A stretch of DNA of 64,000 nt from Pedobacter soli (GTDB lineage: Bacteria > Bacteroidota > Bacteroidia > Sphingobacteriales > Sphingobacteriaceae): NCBI RefSeq assembly GCF_900101435.1, contig NZ_FMZH01000002.1, forward strand, positions 682,001-746,000, given 5' to 3'. Positions 15,667 to 26,170 of the stretch are shown here, piece by piece. The stretch's first letter is position 1. The number at the start of each line of letters is the position of its first letter. The translations under genes were made by a program, and so were the position numbers. The notes under the pieces are model-generated. The model was not told the origin of the DNA and ran no database searches. It saw only the letters and a list, made by a program, of their open reading frames with translations.

Positions 15667-16827
15667 CTAGGCTAAATGCAGCGCAACCAATTGGTTCAAA
15701 TCAGTATCGTTAATGCCTTGTTTGCTATCGGCCAAAACCAAAAACTGTTTGTAAACAATATCCAGGTGTTCTTTTTCTAATTTATGGCCTAAGCGCTCTA
15801 AATGGTGTTTTAAGGCATGGCGACCGCTTCTTGCTGTTAAAACAATGGTCGCATCAGGGAAACCAACATCTTCTGGTTTAATAATTTCATAGTTTTCGCG
15901 GTTTTTTAAGAAACCATCCTGGTGAATGCCTGAACTGTGCGAAAATGCATTGGCACCAACAATAGCTTTGTTAGGCTGAACTGGCATATTCATCTGGTTT
16001 CTCACCGTGTGGCTGATATCGTAAAACTGGGTCGCATCAATGCTGGTGTTTAAGCCCAACACCTTGTGGGTTTTTAAAATCATCACCACTTCTTCCATTG
16101 AGGTGTTACCTGCGCGCTCGCCAATACCGTTAATGGTACATTCTACCTGGCGGGCACCATTTTGTAAACCGGCAATAGAATTGGCTGTAGCCAGACCTAA
16201 ATCGTTGTGGCAGTGAACCGAAATAATGGCGTTATCGATATTTTTAACATTTTCCTTTAAGAAAAGGATTTTTGAACCATACTGGTCTGGTAAGCAATAA
16301 CCGTTAGTATCGGGAATGTTTACCACAGTTGCACCGGCAGCAATTACGGCCTCAACCATTTTAGCTAAAAATTCGATATCGGCACGGCCGGCATCTTCTG
16401 CGTAAAACTCAACATCTTCTACATATTTTTTGGCATATTTTACCGCTTCAACCGCACGGGCTAAGATATCTTCGCGGGTACTGTTAAATTTATGTTTAAT
16501 GTGGAAATCAGAAGAACCAATTCCGGTGTGGATACGTGGTCTTTTGGCATAACGCAAAGCATCGGCAGCCACATCGATATCGTTTTTATTGGCGCGGGTT
16601 AAGGCACAGATAATCGGGTCGTTAACCGCTTTTGATAACTCAATAACGCTGTTGAAATCGCCCGGGCTTGATACCGGGAAGCCTGCTTCAATCACATCTA
16701 CCCCTAAAAGCTCGAGTGATTTTGCGATTTCTACTTTTTGGTTTGTATCTAACTGGCAGCCTGGAACCTGCTCCCCGTCACGTAACGTCGTGTCGAAAAT
16801 ATAAACTTTATTCGGGTCGTGAATCAT
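15667..16827 (-). CDS. leuA: 2-isopropylmalate synthase, short form
   Basis: It condenses acetyl-CoA with 2-oxoisovalerate, the first step of leucine synthesis. '[14 protein letters not shown]' (11-24) and the metal-binding '[13 protein letters not shown]' are present, as is '[14 protein letters not shown]'. At 386 aa it stops after the catalytic and linker parts and lacks the roughly 120-residue C-terminal allosteric domain of full-length LeuA. Leucine feedback may therefore be missing. It lies 10 nt downstream of leuB, the same operon. Confidence 0.93.
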   Translation of the reverse strand: MIHDPNKVYIFDTTLRDGEQVPGCQLDTNQKVEIAKSLELLGVDVIEAGFPVSSPGDFNSVIELSKAVNDPIICALTRANKNDIDVAADALRYAKRPRIHTGIGSSDFHIKHKFNSTREDILARAVEAVKYAKKYVEDVEFYAEDAGRADIEFLAKMVEAVIAAGATVVNIPDTNGYCLPDQYGSKILFLKENVKNIDNAIISVHCHNDLGLATANSIAGLQNGARQVECTINGIGERAGNTSMEEVVMILKTHKVLGLNTSIDATQFYDISHTVRNQMNMPVQPNKAIVGANAFSHSSGIHQDGFLKNRENYEIIKPEDVGFPDATIVLTARSGRHALKHHLERLGHKLEKEHLDIVYKQFLVLADSKQGINDTDLNQLVALHLA

Positions 16828-16837
16828 AATCTAAGTT

Positions 16838-17929
16838 TTAGGATGTGATTAATTTTTGTGATAAGAATTTCAATACCAATTTACCCATTTCGGCAGTGCC
16901 TAACACTTTAAAACGGTTAGTGGTTTGGTCGGCTATATCATGTGTTCTGAAACCTTCTTTCAATACCTGGTCAACAGTATCAACCAATAGTTTCGCTTCT
17001 TCTTTAAGTCCGAAACCAATTTCGAGCATTAAAGCAGCCGATAGGATAGAAGCCAACGGGTTGGCCAAATCTTTACCGGCAATATCGTGTGCAGAACCGT
17101 GGATAGGCTCAAAGAAACCTGTGCTTTCGCCAACAGAAGCCGAGGCCAGCATACCCATCGAACCTGCAATTTGCGAAGCCTCGTCTGTTAAAATATCCCC
17201 AAATAAGTTAGCGGTTAATACCACGTCGAACTTTTTCGGGTTTTTAATCAGCTGCATGGCTGCATTATCGATAAACATGTGCTCCGTTTCTACATCAGGG
17301 TATTGTTTGGCAATTTCCTGAACGGTTTCGCGCCATAAGCGTGAGCTTTCCAAAACATTGGCTTTATCTACCGAACATAATCTTTTGTTACGTTGTTGTG
17401 CGGCCTGGTAGGCTTTATGCGCAATACGTTCTACTTCGTAGCGGTGGTAGATCATTAAATCTGAAGCGGTGTTTCTGTCTTCAGAACGATTTTTCTCTCC
17501 AAAATAAACATCACCTGTTAACTCACGGAAGAACAAAATATCGGTTCCTCTTAAAATTTCTGGTTTAATGCTCGATGCCTGAAGAAGTTCATCAAATAGT
17601 AATATCGGACGGAGATTGGCAAACAGACCCAATTCTTTGCGGATTTTTAATAAACCTTGTTCAGGTCTAACTTTTAAACTCGGATCATTATCGTATTTGG
17701 CATGGCCAATGGCGCCAAATAAAATAGCATCGCTTTGTCTTGCCTTTTCTAAAGTCTCATCTGGCAGAGGTTCGCCGGTAACTTCGATAGCCGCGTGGCC
17801 CATTAAAGCTTCTTCAAACACAAACTCATGGCCAAAAATTTCGGCAATTTTTTCTAATGCTGCTTTTCCCCAGGTAGTGACTTCGGGGCCAATACCATCT
17901 CCAGGTATTACTAAAATGTTCTTCTTCAT
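16838..17929 (-). CDS. leuB: 3-isopropylmalate dehydrogenase
   Basis: It oxidises and decarboxylates 3-isopropylmalate in leucine synthesis. The 363-aa length is typical. 'IPGDGIGPEVTTWG' at the N-terminus, 'FRELTGDVYFGEK', 'VDKANVLESSRLWRE' and 'TANLFGDILTDEASQIAGS' are family signatures including the Mg-binding aspartates. It is directly upstream of leuA on the minus strand. Confidence 0.97.
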   Translation of the reverse strand: MKKNILVIPGDGIGPEVTTWGKAALEKIAEIFGHEFVFEEALMGHAAIEVTGEPLPDETLEKARQSDAILFGAIGHAKYDNDPSLKVRPEQGLLKIRKELGLFANLRPILLFDELLQASSIKPEILRGTDILFFRELTGDVYFGEKNRSEDRNTASDLMIYHRYEVERIAHKAYQAAQQRNKRLCSVDKANVLESSRLWRETVQEIAKQYPDVETEHMFIDNAAMQLIKNPKKFDVVLTANLFGDILTDEASQIAGSMGMLASASVGESTGFFEPIHGSAHDIAGKDLANPLASILSAALMLEIGFGLKEEAKLLVDTVDQVLKEGFRTHDIADQTTNRFKVLGTAEMGKLVLKFLSQKLITS

Positions 17930-18018
17930 GTTAAATTTCTCCTTTGCCAGATCAGGATTTGAAGGATTTAAAGTTTGTAGGATTTTGCCTTTAGCTCTAA
18001 ATTCATCTTCGTGCCCTG

Positions 18019-19488
18019 TTAGCTCAATATTTCTATATTTAAACTTTCGACGACTTTTACTTCGCCTTTTTCCAATACTATTCTTTTTTCGAGGCAGGTT
18101 GGCAGCTGCGATTCAAAATGGCCAACATAAATTACGGTCATGCCGTTGCTGCACAATTCATCAACCAGTTGGTTAAAACGTTGTGTTTGCTGCAGGTCTA
18201 AGCCCTGACATGGTTCATCCAGAATTAACAATTCGGGATTTTTGATGATGGTTCTGGCCAGCAAAACCAGTCGCTGTTTACCCAATGGCAATGAGGTTAA
18301 CAGTTCATTTTTACTTTCAGTTAAACCAAAATATTCAACCAGTTCATCAACTTGGCTGCTTTTGGTGTAAGGCAATTGCTGAAACAGGCCTACAGTATCG
18401 TAAAAGCCCGAAGCAATACTTTGCCAAACGGTGGCTGTGGCATCGAAATACCAGTGAAACTCTGGCGAAATGAGCCCAATGTGCTGCTTAATGTCCCAAA
18501 TGCTCTCACCACTTCCACGACGGTTGCCAAAGAGATACAGCTCATTGGCATACGATTGGGGATGATCGCCATTTACCAGACTTAGTAAAGTAGATTTACC
18601 TGAACCATTATGCCCCTGTAAAAGCCATTTTTCGCCAGCCTTAACTTCCCAGTTGATGTTTTTTAGTACCTGTTTATCGCCATAGCTGATGTTTACATCA
18701 ACCATTTTAACAATATTATCTGACGCATAAACCGGCGATTCTTTTAAAAAGTCAGGAATTACCCGGTTGTGCGTTTCGAAAGCAGCCAGTGTGTTTTCCC
18801 TGGTATAAGCCGTTTCGATTTGTCCGTCTTTAATTTCGGCAAAACGGTGAATAGAGGTTGGCAGCTCCTGATCATTGCTGATTAAAATCAGCTGCACACC
18901 TTCTTCTGCAATCTGATCGAGCAGCATGTTCAGGTTTTTACGCGATGCGGCATCTAAACCTGTATAAGGTTGATCGATAACCAACAACTGCGGTTTTAAC
19001 CACAAAGCCTTAACCAGTTGTAATTTTTTGTGCTCGCCGCTCGACAGTTCAATCAACTGCGAACTGGCAAAAGTAGAAAAACCCAGGGCTTCTAAAATCG
19101 GTTCAACCCGATCGAAGTGAAGTCCTTTTTCTTTTCCAAAAAGTACCAGTTCGGCGTGTACGGTTAAAGTATCTTTCGCCTGTTGGCTGGTATAGCGTTG
19201 CTGATAATAAAAGTTGGCAACACCTTCTAAGTTTTTAAACTGGTACCAGCTGTCAACAAACAAAACTTCCGCTGGTAGCTTGCTTAACGGGTCGAAATCA
19301 ATTTCAATACTTCCCTGTGCGGCAGTTAAGCCTGCTATGGCTTTCGCCAAAGCTGTTTTTCCGCTGCCACTTTCGCCCCACAAAACCCAGTTTTCGCCAA
19401 CATTTATTTCCCAATACAAGTCCTTCAGCACCGCTTTATTGCGGTAACTCAAGTTTAGGTCTTGTATGTAAACAAATGGTTTAAACAT
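18019..19488 (-). CDS. Double-ABC ATPase (ModF-like)
   Basis: The 489-aa protein has two nucleotide-binding domains: the first with Walker A 'GESGSGKTALAKA' and 'ELSSGEHKKLQLVKAL', the second with 'GHNGSGKSTLLSLVNG' and 'SLPLGKQRLVLLARTIIKNP' followed by 'LLILDEPCQGLD'. This layout fits ModF/PhrA-type soluble double ATPases and not an exporter. Its ATG overlaps the leuD stop codon by one base, so it is co-translated with a leucine operon although it has no obvious place in that pathway. The substrate is unknown. Confidence 0.85.
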   Translation of the reverse strand: MFKPFVYIQDLNLSYRNKAVLKDLYWEINVGENWVLWGESGSGKTALAKAIAGLTAAQGSIEIDFDPLSKLPAEVLFVDSWYQFKNLEGVANFYYQQRYTSQQAKDTLTVHAELVLFGKEKGLHFDRVEPILEALGFSTFASSQLIELSSGEHKKLQLVKALWLKPQLLVIDQPYTGLDAASRKNLNMLLDQIAEEGVQLILISNDQELPTSIHRFAEIKDGQIETAYTRENTLAAFETHNRVIPDFLKESPVYASDNIVKMVDVNISYGDKQVLKNINWEVKAGEKWLLQGHNGSGKSTLLSLVNGDHPQSYANELYLFGNRRGSGESIWDIKQHIGLISPEFHWYFDATATVWQSIASGFYDTVGLFQQLPYTKSSQVDELVEYFGLTESKNELLTSLPLGKQRLVLLARTIIKNPELLILDEPCQGLDLQQTQRFNQLVDELCSNGMTVIYVGHFESQLPTCLEKRIVLEKGEVKVVESLNIEILS

Positions 19489-20072
19489 TATCTTGCTTGT
19501 TCGAATGTTTCGATTAATTGTTTTTGAGCGAGGATGAAATCAATATCATCGTAACCGTTTATTAAACATGATTTTTTATAAGGATTAATCTCGAAAGATT
19601 CTTTTGCACCGGTATCTACAATGGTAACGGTTTGATTTTCGAGATCCACTTCTAAGGCTGATTGTGCATTAGCATCAACTGATTTAAAGATTTGTGCTAA
19701 AAAATCGTCGCTAACCTGGATTGGCAGCAAACCATTGTTTAAGGCATTTCCTTTAAAAATATCGGCAAAGAAACTGCTGATTACGGCATCAAAACCTGCA
19801 TCCTGAATAGCCCAGGCTGCGTGCTCGCGGCTACTGCCACAACCAAAGTTTTTACCGGCAACCAAAACCCGGCCGCTGTAGGTTGGGTTATTCATTACAA
19901 ACTCTGGCTTCGGTGTGTTGTCGCCGTTATAACGCCAATCGCGAAACAGGTTTTCGCCAAATCCCTCGCGCGTGGTAGCTTTTAGAAACCTGGCCGGAAT
20001 AATCTGGTCGGTATCTATATTTTCTATGTTTAAAGGCACTACTGCCGATGTTAATTTTGTGAATTTTTTCAT
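19488..20072 (-). CDS. leuD: 3-isopropylmalate dehydratase small subunit
   Basis: It forms the swivelling domain of isopropylmalate isomerase together with LeuC. The 194-aa protein contains '[14 protein letters not shown]' and '[20 protein letters not shown]', the family signatures. It is separated from leuC by two unrelated genes on the same strand (a methyltransferase and a monooxygenase), an unusual gap since leuC and leuD are normally adjacent. Confidence 0.97.
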   Translation of the reverse strand: MKKFTKLTSAVVPLNIENIDTDQIIPARFLKATTREGFGENLFRDWRYNGDNTPKPEFVMNNPTYSGRVLVAGKNFGCGSSREHAAWAIQDAGFDAVISSFFADIFKGNALNNGLLPIQVSDDFLAQIFKSVDANAQSALEVDLENQTVTIVDTGAKESFEINPYKKSCLINGYDDIDFILAQKQLIETFEQAR

Positions 20073-20171
20073 TTTTTAATGATGATTACACAGATTTAAA
20101 TAATTTCACCGATTAAGGTGATTTCACTAATTTTTTATTTTTTGACCTTAAACCTTCTACCTTACCACCTT

Positions 20172-20933
20172 CTACCTTTTAAAGGCTTTAACTCTTATTC
20201 TTCTGTAGTCGGCTATCCATTCTCCGTTAATAAAGTAACCGGGTTTCAGGATTTCAACTGCCAGTTTTTTGATGGCTTCGGCCTGCGTTTCGTTTAAATT
20301 TTTAAAAGCATGCTGGGCAAACTGGTTAATCCAAATATACATACCTGCTTCGCCAATCAGTTTGGTAGGTCTGTCAAACAACCACACCTGCTCTACTTCA
20401 AAACCTTTCGATTCGAGCAGGGTAGTATAGGTGCTAACTGACGGGAAGTACCAGAAGTTGGTTACTACCTGATCTGAAAAACCCAATTGACTGGCTGCGG
20501 TTGCAATGGCATCAGTAATGCTTTTCACATTTCTGTTGCCACCGAATTCGGCTACTAATCTGCCGCCAGGTTTTAAGCTTTTAAATAAACCTTCGGTTAA
20601 GGCCTGCTGGTTTTCAATCCAGTGAAAAGTAGCGTTGCTAAAAATGGCATCGAAGTTTTCCTGATAGGGAAGGTGTGCTCCATCTACCACTTCAAAGCTG
20701 AGGTTGGGATACGCGGCTTTTGCATTGGCTACCATATCGGCAGAGGCATCGGTTCCCAGAACCAGTGCACCACTTGCTGCAATCTGTGCCGCCAGCTGAC
20801 CTGTGCCACAGCCTACATCCAAAATATGCTCGCCACTTTGCGGCGCCAGCCATTGCAATACATCTGCCCCGTAATCTGATACGAAGTGATGCTGCTTATC
20901 GTATAATGTTGCATCCCAAACTATTTCTGGCAT
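20172..20933 (-). CDS. Class I SAM-dependent methyltransferase (trans-aconitate methyltransferase-like)
   Basis: The 253-aa protein has the SAM-binding motif 'ILDVGCGTGQLAAQIA' near residue 37, acidic 'GTDASADMV' and 'DAIFSNATFHWIENQQ', which resembles Tam-type methyltransferases. The substrate cannot be read from the sequence. It lies between leuC and leuD but is separated by about 70-100 nt gaps with repeat text, so it may be a later insertion. Confidence 0.82.
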   Translation of the reverse strand: MPEIVWDATLYDKQHHFVSDYGADVLQWLAPQSGEHILDVGCGTGQLAAQIAASGALVLGTDASADMVANAKAAYPNLSFEVVDGAHLPYQENFDAIFSNATFHWIENQQALTEGLFKSLKPGGRLVAEFGGNRNVKSITDAIATAASQLGFSDQVVTNFWYFPSVSTYTTLLESKGFEVEQVWLFDRPTKLIGEAGMYIWINQFAQHAFKNLNETQAEAIKKLAVEILKPGYFINGEWIADYRRIRVKAFKR

Positions 20934-21007
20934 AACTAATTTTCTTTAATATTTTACTATTCTATAGACATATAAACGATTTAAGTTTATAGTCGTGCAC
21001 TTAACAT

Positions 21008-21301
21008 TCAGCCTTCTACCTCTACATAGTGCTCAACGGTTGGAAAAGGATCATAAAAATGATGCAATAACTTTTTCCAATCCTGATAAGCTGCGGAAGC
21101 TCTAAAGCCTACTGTATGATCTTCGAGTGTTTCCCAGTTCACCAGCAGGATGTATTTATCGGCAACCTCAAAACACTTTTTTAGCTGATGTGAAATGTAG
21201 CCATCCATCGAACTGATTATTTTTTCGGCCTGGTTAAAGGCTTTTTCAAAATCGGTGGATAAACCCGGCTTTACATTTAATATGGCAACTTCAAGTATCA
21301 T
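21008..21301 (-). CDS. Antibiotic biosynthesis monooxygenase (ABM) family protein
   Basis: A 97-aa ferredoxin-like fold protein: 'ILEVAILNVKPGLSTDFEKA' at the start, 'YILLVNWETLEDHTVGFR' in the middle and 'HYVEVEG' at the end. ABM proteins are usually dimeric, quinol- or heme-related monooxygenases; which this one is cannot be seen. It lies 62 nt downstream of leuC. Confidence 0.8.
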   Translation of the reverse strand: MILEVAILNVKPGLSTDFEKAFNQAEKIISSMDGYISHQLKKCFEVADKYILLVNWETLEDHTVGFRASAAYQDWKKLLHHFYDPFPTVEHYVEVEG

Positions 21302-21363
21302 GTTTTTGAATTGTCATGATGAGGAATCAAGCACCTGCTTATTCTTCAACATGACAGTTTATT

Positions 21364-22770
21364 TTAAGCCTTTTCAAGCATTTCTCTTACATCCGTAATT
21401 TTTCCGGTAACGGCAGCAGCAGCGGCAGTTAAAGGACTTGCTAACAAAGTACGGGCGTTTTGTCCCTGTCTACCTTCGAAATTTCTGTTCGATGTAGACA
21501 CACAATATTTACCAGCCGGGATTTTATCTTCATTCATCCCTAAACAGGCACTACAACCCGGCTCACGTAACTGGAAACCTGCAGCTTCGAAAATTTTATC
21601 CAAACCTTCGTTTTTAGCTTGCTGTTCTACTTGTTTCGAACCCGGAACAATCCACACGGTAACATTTTCCGCTTTGTGTTTGTCTTTTACAAAGTTGGCC
21701 ACCTCGCGCAAATCTTCGATGCGTGAATTGGTACAGCTACCGATGAAAACATAATCAATTGGTTTACCAATTAAAGCAGAGTCATCATCAAAGCCCATAT
21801 AATCCAAAGCTTTTTTGTATGATACTTTTTCGGTTTCGGGTTGTGCTGCGGTTGCAGGAATATGTTCCTGGATACCCATTCCCATACCCGGGTTGGTACC
21901 ATAAGTAATCATTGGCGCAATATCTGCAGCATTGAAAGTTAAAACACTATCAAATTTTGCATCTGCATCGCTGTATAAAGTTTTCCAGTAAGCTAAAGCT
22001 TTATCCCACTCTTCGCCTGCCGGAGCAAACTCACGTCCTTTAATGTAATCGAAAGTAATTTGATCTGGTGCGATTAAACCGCCACGGGCACCCATTTCGA
22101 TACTCATGTTGCAGATCGTCATGCGGGCTTCCATGCTTAAAGATTCAATTGCTGAACCTGCATACTCAATAAAGTAGCCGGTACCACCTGCAGCAGAAAT
22201 CTGAGCAATGATGTATAAAATAATATCTTTTGCGCCAACACCTTTACCAAGCTCGCCGTTAACCTCAATTTTCATGGTTTTCGGTTTCGATTGCAACAAG
22301 CATTGGGTAGCAAAAACCTGCTCTACCTGCGAAGTTCCGATACCAAAGGCAATGGCACCAAAAGCACCATGCGTAGAAGTATGGCTATCGCCGCAAACCA
22401 TAGTTTTTCCAGGTAGCGTAATACCTAACTCAGGACCAATTACGTGAACAATGCCCTGAAACGGATGGCCCAGACCATACAATTCGACACCAAATTCAGC
22501 GCAGTTTTTGGTTAGCATATCTACCTGATAGCGTGAAAGCTCTTCTTTAATGGGCAATAGCTGATTTAACGTTGGTACGTTGTGATCGGCAGTAGCCACA
22601 GTTTGTTTCGGACGGAAAACAGGTAATCCTCTTTTACGCAAACCATCAAAAGCTTGCGGAGAGGTAACCTCATGGATCAGGTGCGTATCAATGTATAAAA
22701 TATCAGGAAACCCTTCCTCACTTTTTACAACGTGTGCATCCCAAATTTTTTCTACTAATGTTTTTGACAT
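21364..22770 (-). CDS. leuC: 3-isopropylmalate dehydratase large subunit
   Basis: Aconitase-family subunit carrying the 4Fe-4S cluster that isomerises 2- to 3-isopropylmalate. The 468-aa protein shows the cluster cysteines in '[13 protein letters not shown]' and '[11 protein letters not shown]', plus '[20 protein letters not shown]'. It follows ilvC, with a hairpin between them. Confidence 0.97.
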   Translation of the reverse strand: MSKTLVEKIWDAHVVKSEEGFPDILYIDTHLIHEVTSPQAFDGLRKRGLPVFRPKQTVATADHNVPTLNQLLPIKEELSRYQVDMLTKNCAEFGVELYGLGHPFQGIVHVIGPELGITLPGKTMVCGDSHTSTHGAFGAIAFGIGTSQVEQVFATQCLLQSKPKTMKIEVNGELGKGVGAKDIILYIIAQISAAGGTGYFIEYAGSAIESLSMEARMTICNMSIEMGARGGLIAPDQITFDYIKGREFAPAGEEWDKALAYWKTLYSDADAKFDSVLTFNAADIAPMITYGTNPGMGMGIQEHIPATAAQPETEKVSYKKALDYMGFDDDSALIGKPIDYVFIGSCTNSRIEDLREVANFVKDKHKAENVTVWIVPGSKQVEQQAKNEGLDKIFEAAGFQLREPGCSACLGMNEDKIPAGKYCVSTSNRNFEGRQGQNARTLLASPLTAAAAAVTGKITDVREMLEKA

Positions 22771-22786
22771 TTTTTATGAATTTTTT

Positions 22787-22819
22787 AAACCTAACAGGTT
22801 TCAAAAACCTGTTAGGTTT
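22787..22819. repeat. Perfect hairpin AAACCTAACAGGTT...AACCTGTTAGGTTT between ilvC and leuC
   Basis: AAACCTAACAGGTT at 22787-22800 pairs with AACCTGTTAGGTTT ending at 22819, with a short A-rich loop. It lies in the only gap between ilvC and leuC; on the minus strand it is followed by an A/T stretch, so it could act as a weak terminator or as an mRNA-stabilising stem that lowers leuC relative to ilvC. Confidence 0.7.
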
Positions 22820-22827
22820 GGTTTTAA

Positions 22828-24309
22828 CTATGCAGTTTTAATTGCTTTCATGGCAGTCATGGCTTTACGTAAAGTAGCACCAATCTGCTCAACCTCGTGA
22901 GAACGGATCGCTTCGTTCACTTCAATTAGTTGTCTGTTATCTACAGCACCATCTTTACCTGCGTTAAAGTTTTTACCTACAATATCGGTATCAACTTTTT
23001 TCATGAAATCGCCTAAAAGCGGTTTACAAGCCTGATCGAATAAATAACAACCATATTCAGCAGTATCAGAAATTACACGGTTCATTTCGAATAATTTTTT
23101 ACGTGCAATGGTATTGGCAATAAGTGGTGTTTCGTGTAACGACTCGTAGTAAGCCGATTCTGGTTTAATACCAGCCTGTACCATGGTTTCGAAAGCCAAT
23201 TCAACACCGGCACGTACAAAAGCAACCATTAAAAGGTAGTTGTCGAAATATTCCTGCTCACCGATTTTAACATCACCAGCCGGAGTTTTTTCGAAAGCAG
23301 TTTCGCCGGTTTCAGCTCTCCAGGCCAATAGGTTTTTATCGCCATTTGCCCAATCTTCCATCATGATACGGCTAAATTCGCCACTCATAATATCATCCTG
23401 GTGTTTTTGGAACAACGGACGCATAATGTCTTTCAACTCTTCAGAGATTTCGAAAGCTTTGATTTTAGCAATGTTGCTTAATCTATCCATCATGGCCGTA
23501 ATACCACCTTGTTTTAAGGCTTCGGTAATTACTTCAACACCATACTGAACCAATTTAGAAGCATAACCTGCATCGATTCCTTTTTCTACCATTTTATCGA
23601 AAGAAAGGATAGAACCAGTTTGTAATAAACCACAAAGGATGGTTTGCTCACCCATTAAATCAGATTTTACCTCGGCTACGAAAGATGATTTTAATACACC
23701 AGCTCTGTGACCACCAGTACCTACGCAATACGCCTTAGCCTGAGCTAAACCTTTGCCCTGAGGATCGTTTTCAGGGTGAACCGCAATTAGGGTTGGTACA
23801 CCAAAACCTCTTACATACTCTGCTCTAACTTCACTACCCGGGCATTTAGGCGCCACCATAATTACAGTTAAATCTTTACGGATTTGCATACCTTCTTCAA
23901 CGATGTTGAAACCGTGTGAATACAATAAAGTTGCACCTTCTTTCATTAAAGGCATAACCGCATTTACCACTGCAGTGTGTTGTTTATCTGGGGTAAGGTT
24001 AATTACCACGTCAGCAGTTGGGATCAATTCTTCGTAGGTACCTACTTTAAAGTTGTTTTCAGTAGCATTTTTCCACGAATCTCTTTTACCTTCAATCGCT
24101 TCTTTACGCAATGTATAACTAACATCTAAACCGCTGTCTCTTAAATTTAAACCTTGGTTTAAGCCTTGTGCTCCGCAACCTACAACTACCAGTTTTTTAC
24201 CTTTTAGTGCGCTTACGCCATCTAAAAATTCAGCACTGTCCATAAAGTCGCAAACGCCTAATTGGTTTAATTTTTCTCTAAGCGGTAATGTGTTAAAATA
24301 ATTTGCCAT
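22828..24309 (-). CDS. ilvC: Ketol-acid reductoisomerase, long (class II) form
   Basis: It converts acetohydroxy acids to dihydroxy acids with NAD(P)H and Mg. The 493-aa length and duplicated C-terminal helical domain mark the long class II form, as in enterobacteria and plants. The nucleotide-binding loop '[19 protein letters not shown]' and '[11 protein letters not shown]' are visible. It precedes leuC in the minus-strand cluster. Confidence 0.97.
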   Translation of the reverse strand: MANYFNTLPLREKLNQLGVCDFMDSAEFLDGVSALKGKKLVVVGCGAQGLNQGLNLRDSGLDVSYTLRKEAIEGKRDSWKNATENNFKVGTYEELIPTADVVINLTPDKQHTAVVNAVMPLMKEGATLLYSHGFNIVEEGMQIRKDLTVIMVAPKCPGSEVRAEYVRGFGVPTLIAVHPENDPQGKGLAQAKAYCVGTGGHRAGVLKSSFVAEVKSDLMGEQTILCGLLQTGSILSFDKMVEKGIDAGYASKLVQYGVEVITEALKQGGITAMMDRLSNIAKIKAFEISEELKDIMRPLFQKHQDDIMSGEFSRIMMEDWANGDKNLLAWRAETGETAFEKTPAGDVKIGEQEYFDNYLLMVAFVRAGVELAFETMVQAGIKPESAYYESLHETPLIANTIARKKLFEMNRVISDTAEYGCYLFDQACKPLLGDFMKKVDTDIVGKNFNAGKDGAVDNRQLIEVNEAIRSHEVEQIGATLRKAMTAMKAIKTA

Positions 24310-24402
24310 TGTTTTTATTGGTTAATTTCTATTTAATTATCGGGTTTATATTTTCTTTTTTGGTTGATTTCACTGATTTAGTGATTTCACCGATTTTTTA
24401 TT

Positions 24403-24864
24403 TTATATCTTCTTCTTTAATGCAGAGGCGTAACCGTAGTGCACATTATCGTGCCCGATGGTGGTAATCAATACCTCTTCAATGCTGTTCAACTGTACAC
24501 CGTAGGTTGCCGTTAAAAAAGGCGTAATGTTCGCAAATGTTCCTTTTGCATAATCGGCTTTAATGGTTTCAATACTTGTTAAAGCTATAGCCTTCAGCTC
24601 TGCTACTTCTGCTTCGCTAACAGTATAAGTTGGTTTAGTGTCTTTTTTGTAGAACTCATTAAACTTTACAGCGCTTGCATCGGGCCAGATACCGGTACGG
24701 AAATAACAAAGTGTTTGCGTGCTCACTACAATGTGGCCAAAGTTCCAGATGATGTTGTTGTTGTAACCATCGGGAATTTTATTCAATTGTTCGATAGTTA
24801 AGCTATCAAGCAACTTAATAAATGCCGTTCTTGAGTTGATAATAAATTCAAATATCTGGTTCAT
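24403..24864 (-). CDS. DinB-family protein
   Basis: A 153-aa four-helix-bundle protein. 'NIIWNFGHIVVSTQTLCYF' and 'TTIGHDNVHYGYAS' supply the histidines that bind metal in DinB/YfiT proteins. A start at 24927 would overlap the upstream VOC gene by 50 nt and add a basic tail, so the ATG at 24864 ('MNQIFEFI') is chosen. The role is unknown; some relatives are thiol transferases. Confidence 0.85.
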   Translation of the reverse strand: MNQIFEFIINSRTAFIKLLDSLTIEQLNKIPDGYNNNIIWNFGHIVVSTQTLCYFRTGIWPDASAVKFNEFYKKDTKPTYTVSEAEVAELKAIALTSIETIKADYAKGTFANITPFLTATYGVQLNSIEEVLITTIGHDNVHYGYASALKKKI

Positions 24865-24877
24865 GTTGCTTTCTGGC

Positions 24878-25288
24878 TTAATTAGTATTTTCGCTTTGGT
24901 CTTTAGCCTCCGAGCTTTCAGTTTCACTTAACTCTTCGTTAAAGATAATTTTGTTGTAAAAGGGATCGTTTACAGTTACTGCCCATGTACCGTAAAATGT
25001 TTTTTCAAGTCCGGGGCGGTTGTATTTGTAATTTTTATCAATCAGGGTTTTATGAAATGCTTTCAAGCCGGTGCAAACCACAAATACGCTTCCTCCCGGA
25101 GAACAATCGCCATGATGCTGACTTAAATGTAATTCTATACCATTTAACGAAACTTGCATGTAAATGGGTGCATTTTCATCAAAAGTATGTTCCCAGTCTA
25201 TTTTAAAGCCAAGCCAGTTCACGTAAAACTCGATAGCTTTATCGTAATCGAATATTCTTAAAACTGGTATGGCTTTATCGCATTTCAT
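24878..25288 (-). CDS. VOC/glyoxalase-bleomycin resistance superfamily protein
   Basis: A 136-aa protein of the vicinal-oxygen-chelate fold, with 'VLRIFDYDKAIEFYVNWLGF' at the N-terminus, 'GIELHLSQHHGD' in the centre and 'TVNDPFYNKIIFNE' near the end. The repeated beta-alpha-beta-beta-beta pattern resembles bleomycin-resistance-type proteins. The substrate is unknown. It sits between ilvN and the DinB gene. Confidence 0.82.
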   Translation of the reverse strand: MKCDKAIPVLRIFDYDKAIEFYVNWLGFKIDWEHTFDENAPIYMQVSLNGIELHLSQHHGDCSPGGSVFVVCTGLKAFHKTLIDKNYKYNRPGLEKTFYGTWAVTVNDPFYNKIIFNEELSETESSEAKDQSENTN

Positions 25289-25300
25289 ATTCTAAACTTA

Positions 25301-25390
25301 TCGTCATTGCGAGGCTGGGTTGTGTGAGCCGAAGCAATCTCATTTTGAATTCTTAAAAAGATTGCTTCGTCGTTCCTCCTCGCAATGACG
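25301..25390. repeat. Dispersed inverted repeat, family B, copy 2
   Basis: CGTCATTGCGAGG at the left and CCTCGCAATGACG at the right are exact complements, with GAAGCAATCT and AGATTGCTTCG inside. It matches the copy at 15572-15660 in arms but not in the loop. Confidence 0.8.
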
Positions 25391-25398
25391 TTTTGGCT

Positions 25399-26037
25399 TT
25401 ACATTGTAAAAATCTTCTGTCCTTTATCTAAAAACTCATTTTCTACCAGTTCTTCACCTGGTTCAAAAGCTTCAAATTCTTTTAATTTTTCGTGGAAACC
25501 AGCGCTGTCTTTAATAATGGCAACTCTTGCCGAACGCACAAACTCAATTAATTCGTAAGGTTCTAAAGCTTTTACCAGGGCATCAGTCTCTTCGCGGTGA
25601 CCCGTTACTGCAAAAACAGTATAATCTTTACGAATCACTACAGCGCTGGCACCATATTGCCTTAATAAACGCTCAACAGTTACTCTTTCTGCAATTTCAT
25701 CGGTAGAAACTTTGTAAAGTGCCAGTTCCTGCCAGATAATCTCGTCGTTGGTATTAAAATAAACTTTCAATACCTCGATTTGCTTCTCAATTTGGCGGGC
25801 CAGTTTCCGTATAACTTCATAGCTTTCGTGAATGACGATGTTGAAACGGTGGATACCATCAATTTCAGAAGGAGAGGTGTTAAGGCTTTCGATGTTAATT
25901 TTTCTTTTAGAGAAAATAATCGCAATCCTGTTTAATAAACCGATGCGGTTTTCGGCATAAACCGTAATGGTGTATTCCTGCTTACCTTCTAAATCGGCCT
26001 TATCTATTTTATGTTCAATTGTGTTTTCAGTACTCAT
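25399..26037 (-). CDS. ilvN: Acetolactate synthase small (regulatory) subunit
   Basis: The 212-aa protein has an N-terminal ACT domain ('YTITVYAENRIGLLNRIAII', about 22-95) that binds valine, and a C-terminal ACT-like domain ('TVFAVTGHREETDALVKAL', about 140-170). It regulates the large subunit encoded just upstream. A repeat of family C lies between the two genes. Confidence 0.93.
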   Translation of the reverse strand: MSTENTIEHKIDKADLEGKQEYTITVYAENRIGLLNRIAIIFSKRKINIESLNTSPSEIDGIHRFNIVIHESYEVIRKLARQIEKQIEVLKVYFNTNDEIIWQELALYKVSTDEIAERVTVERLLRQYGASAVVIRKDYTVFAVTGHREETDALVKALEPYELIEFVRSARVAIIKDSAGFHEKLKEFEAFEPGEELVENEFLDKGQKIFTM

Positions 26038-26058
26038 GATAATTTCTTTTTAACTTTT

Positions 26059-26131
26059 CGTCATTTCGACCTTTTGGAGAAATCTTTTTAAAAAGATCTC
26101 TCCGTTTCGCTGCGCTTTAGTCGAGATGACG
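26059..26131. repeat. Dispersed inverted repeat, family C-like
   Basis: It starts CGTCATTTCGACC and ends GTCGAGATGACG, with AGAAATCTTTTTAAAAAGAT in the middle (an internal AT-rich stem). It lies between ilvB and ilvN. Confidence 0.7.
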
Positions 26132-26170
26132 ATTACGCTAACTTTAGTCTTTAAGCTTTATGCTTTTAAC

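Noticed and set aside
24865..24927. ATG at 24927 as the DinB start
   Set aside because: It overlaps the upstream VOC gene by 50 nt and adds a basic tail not seen in DinB proteins.
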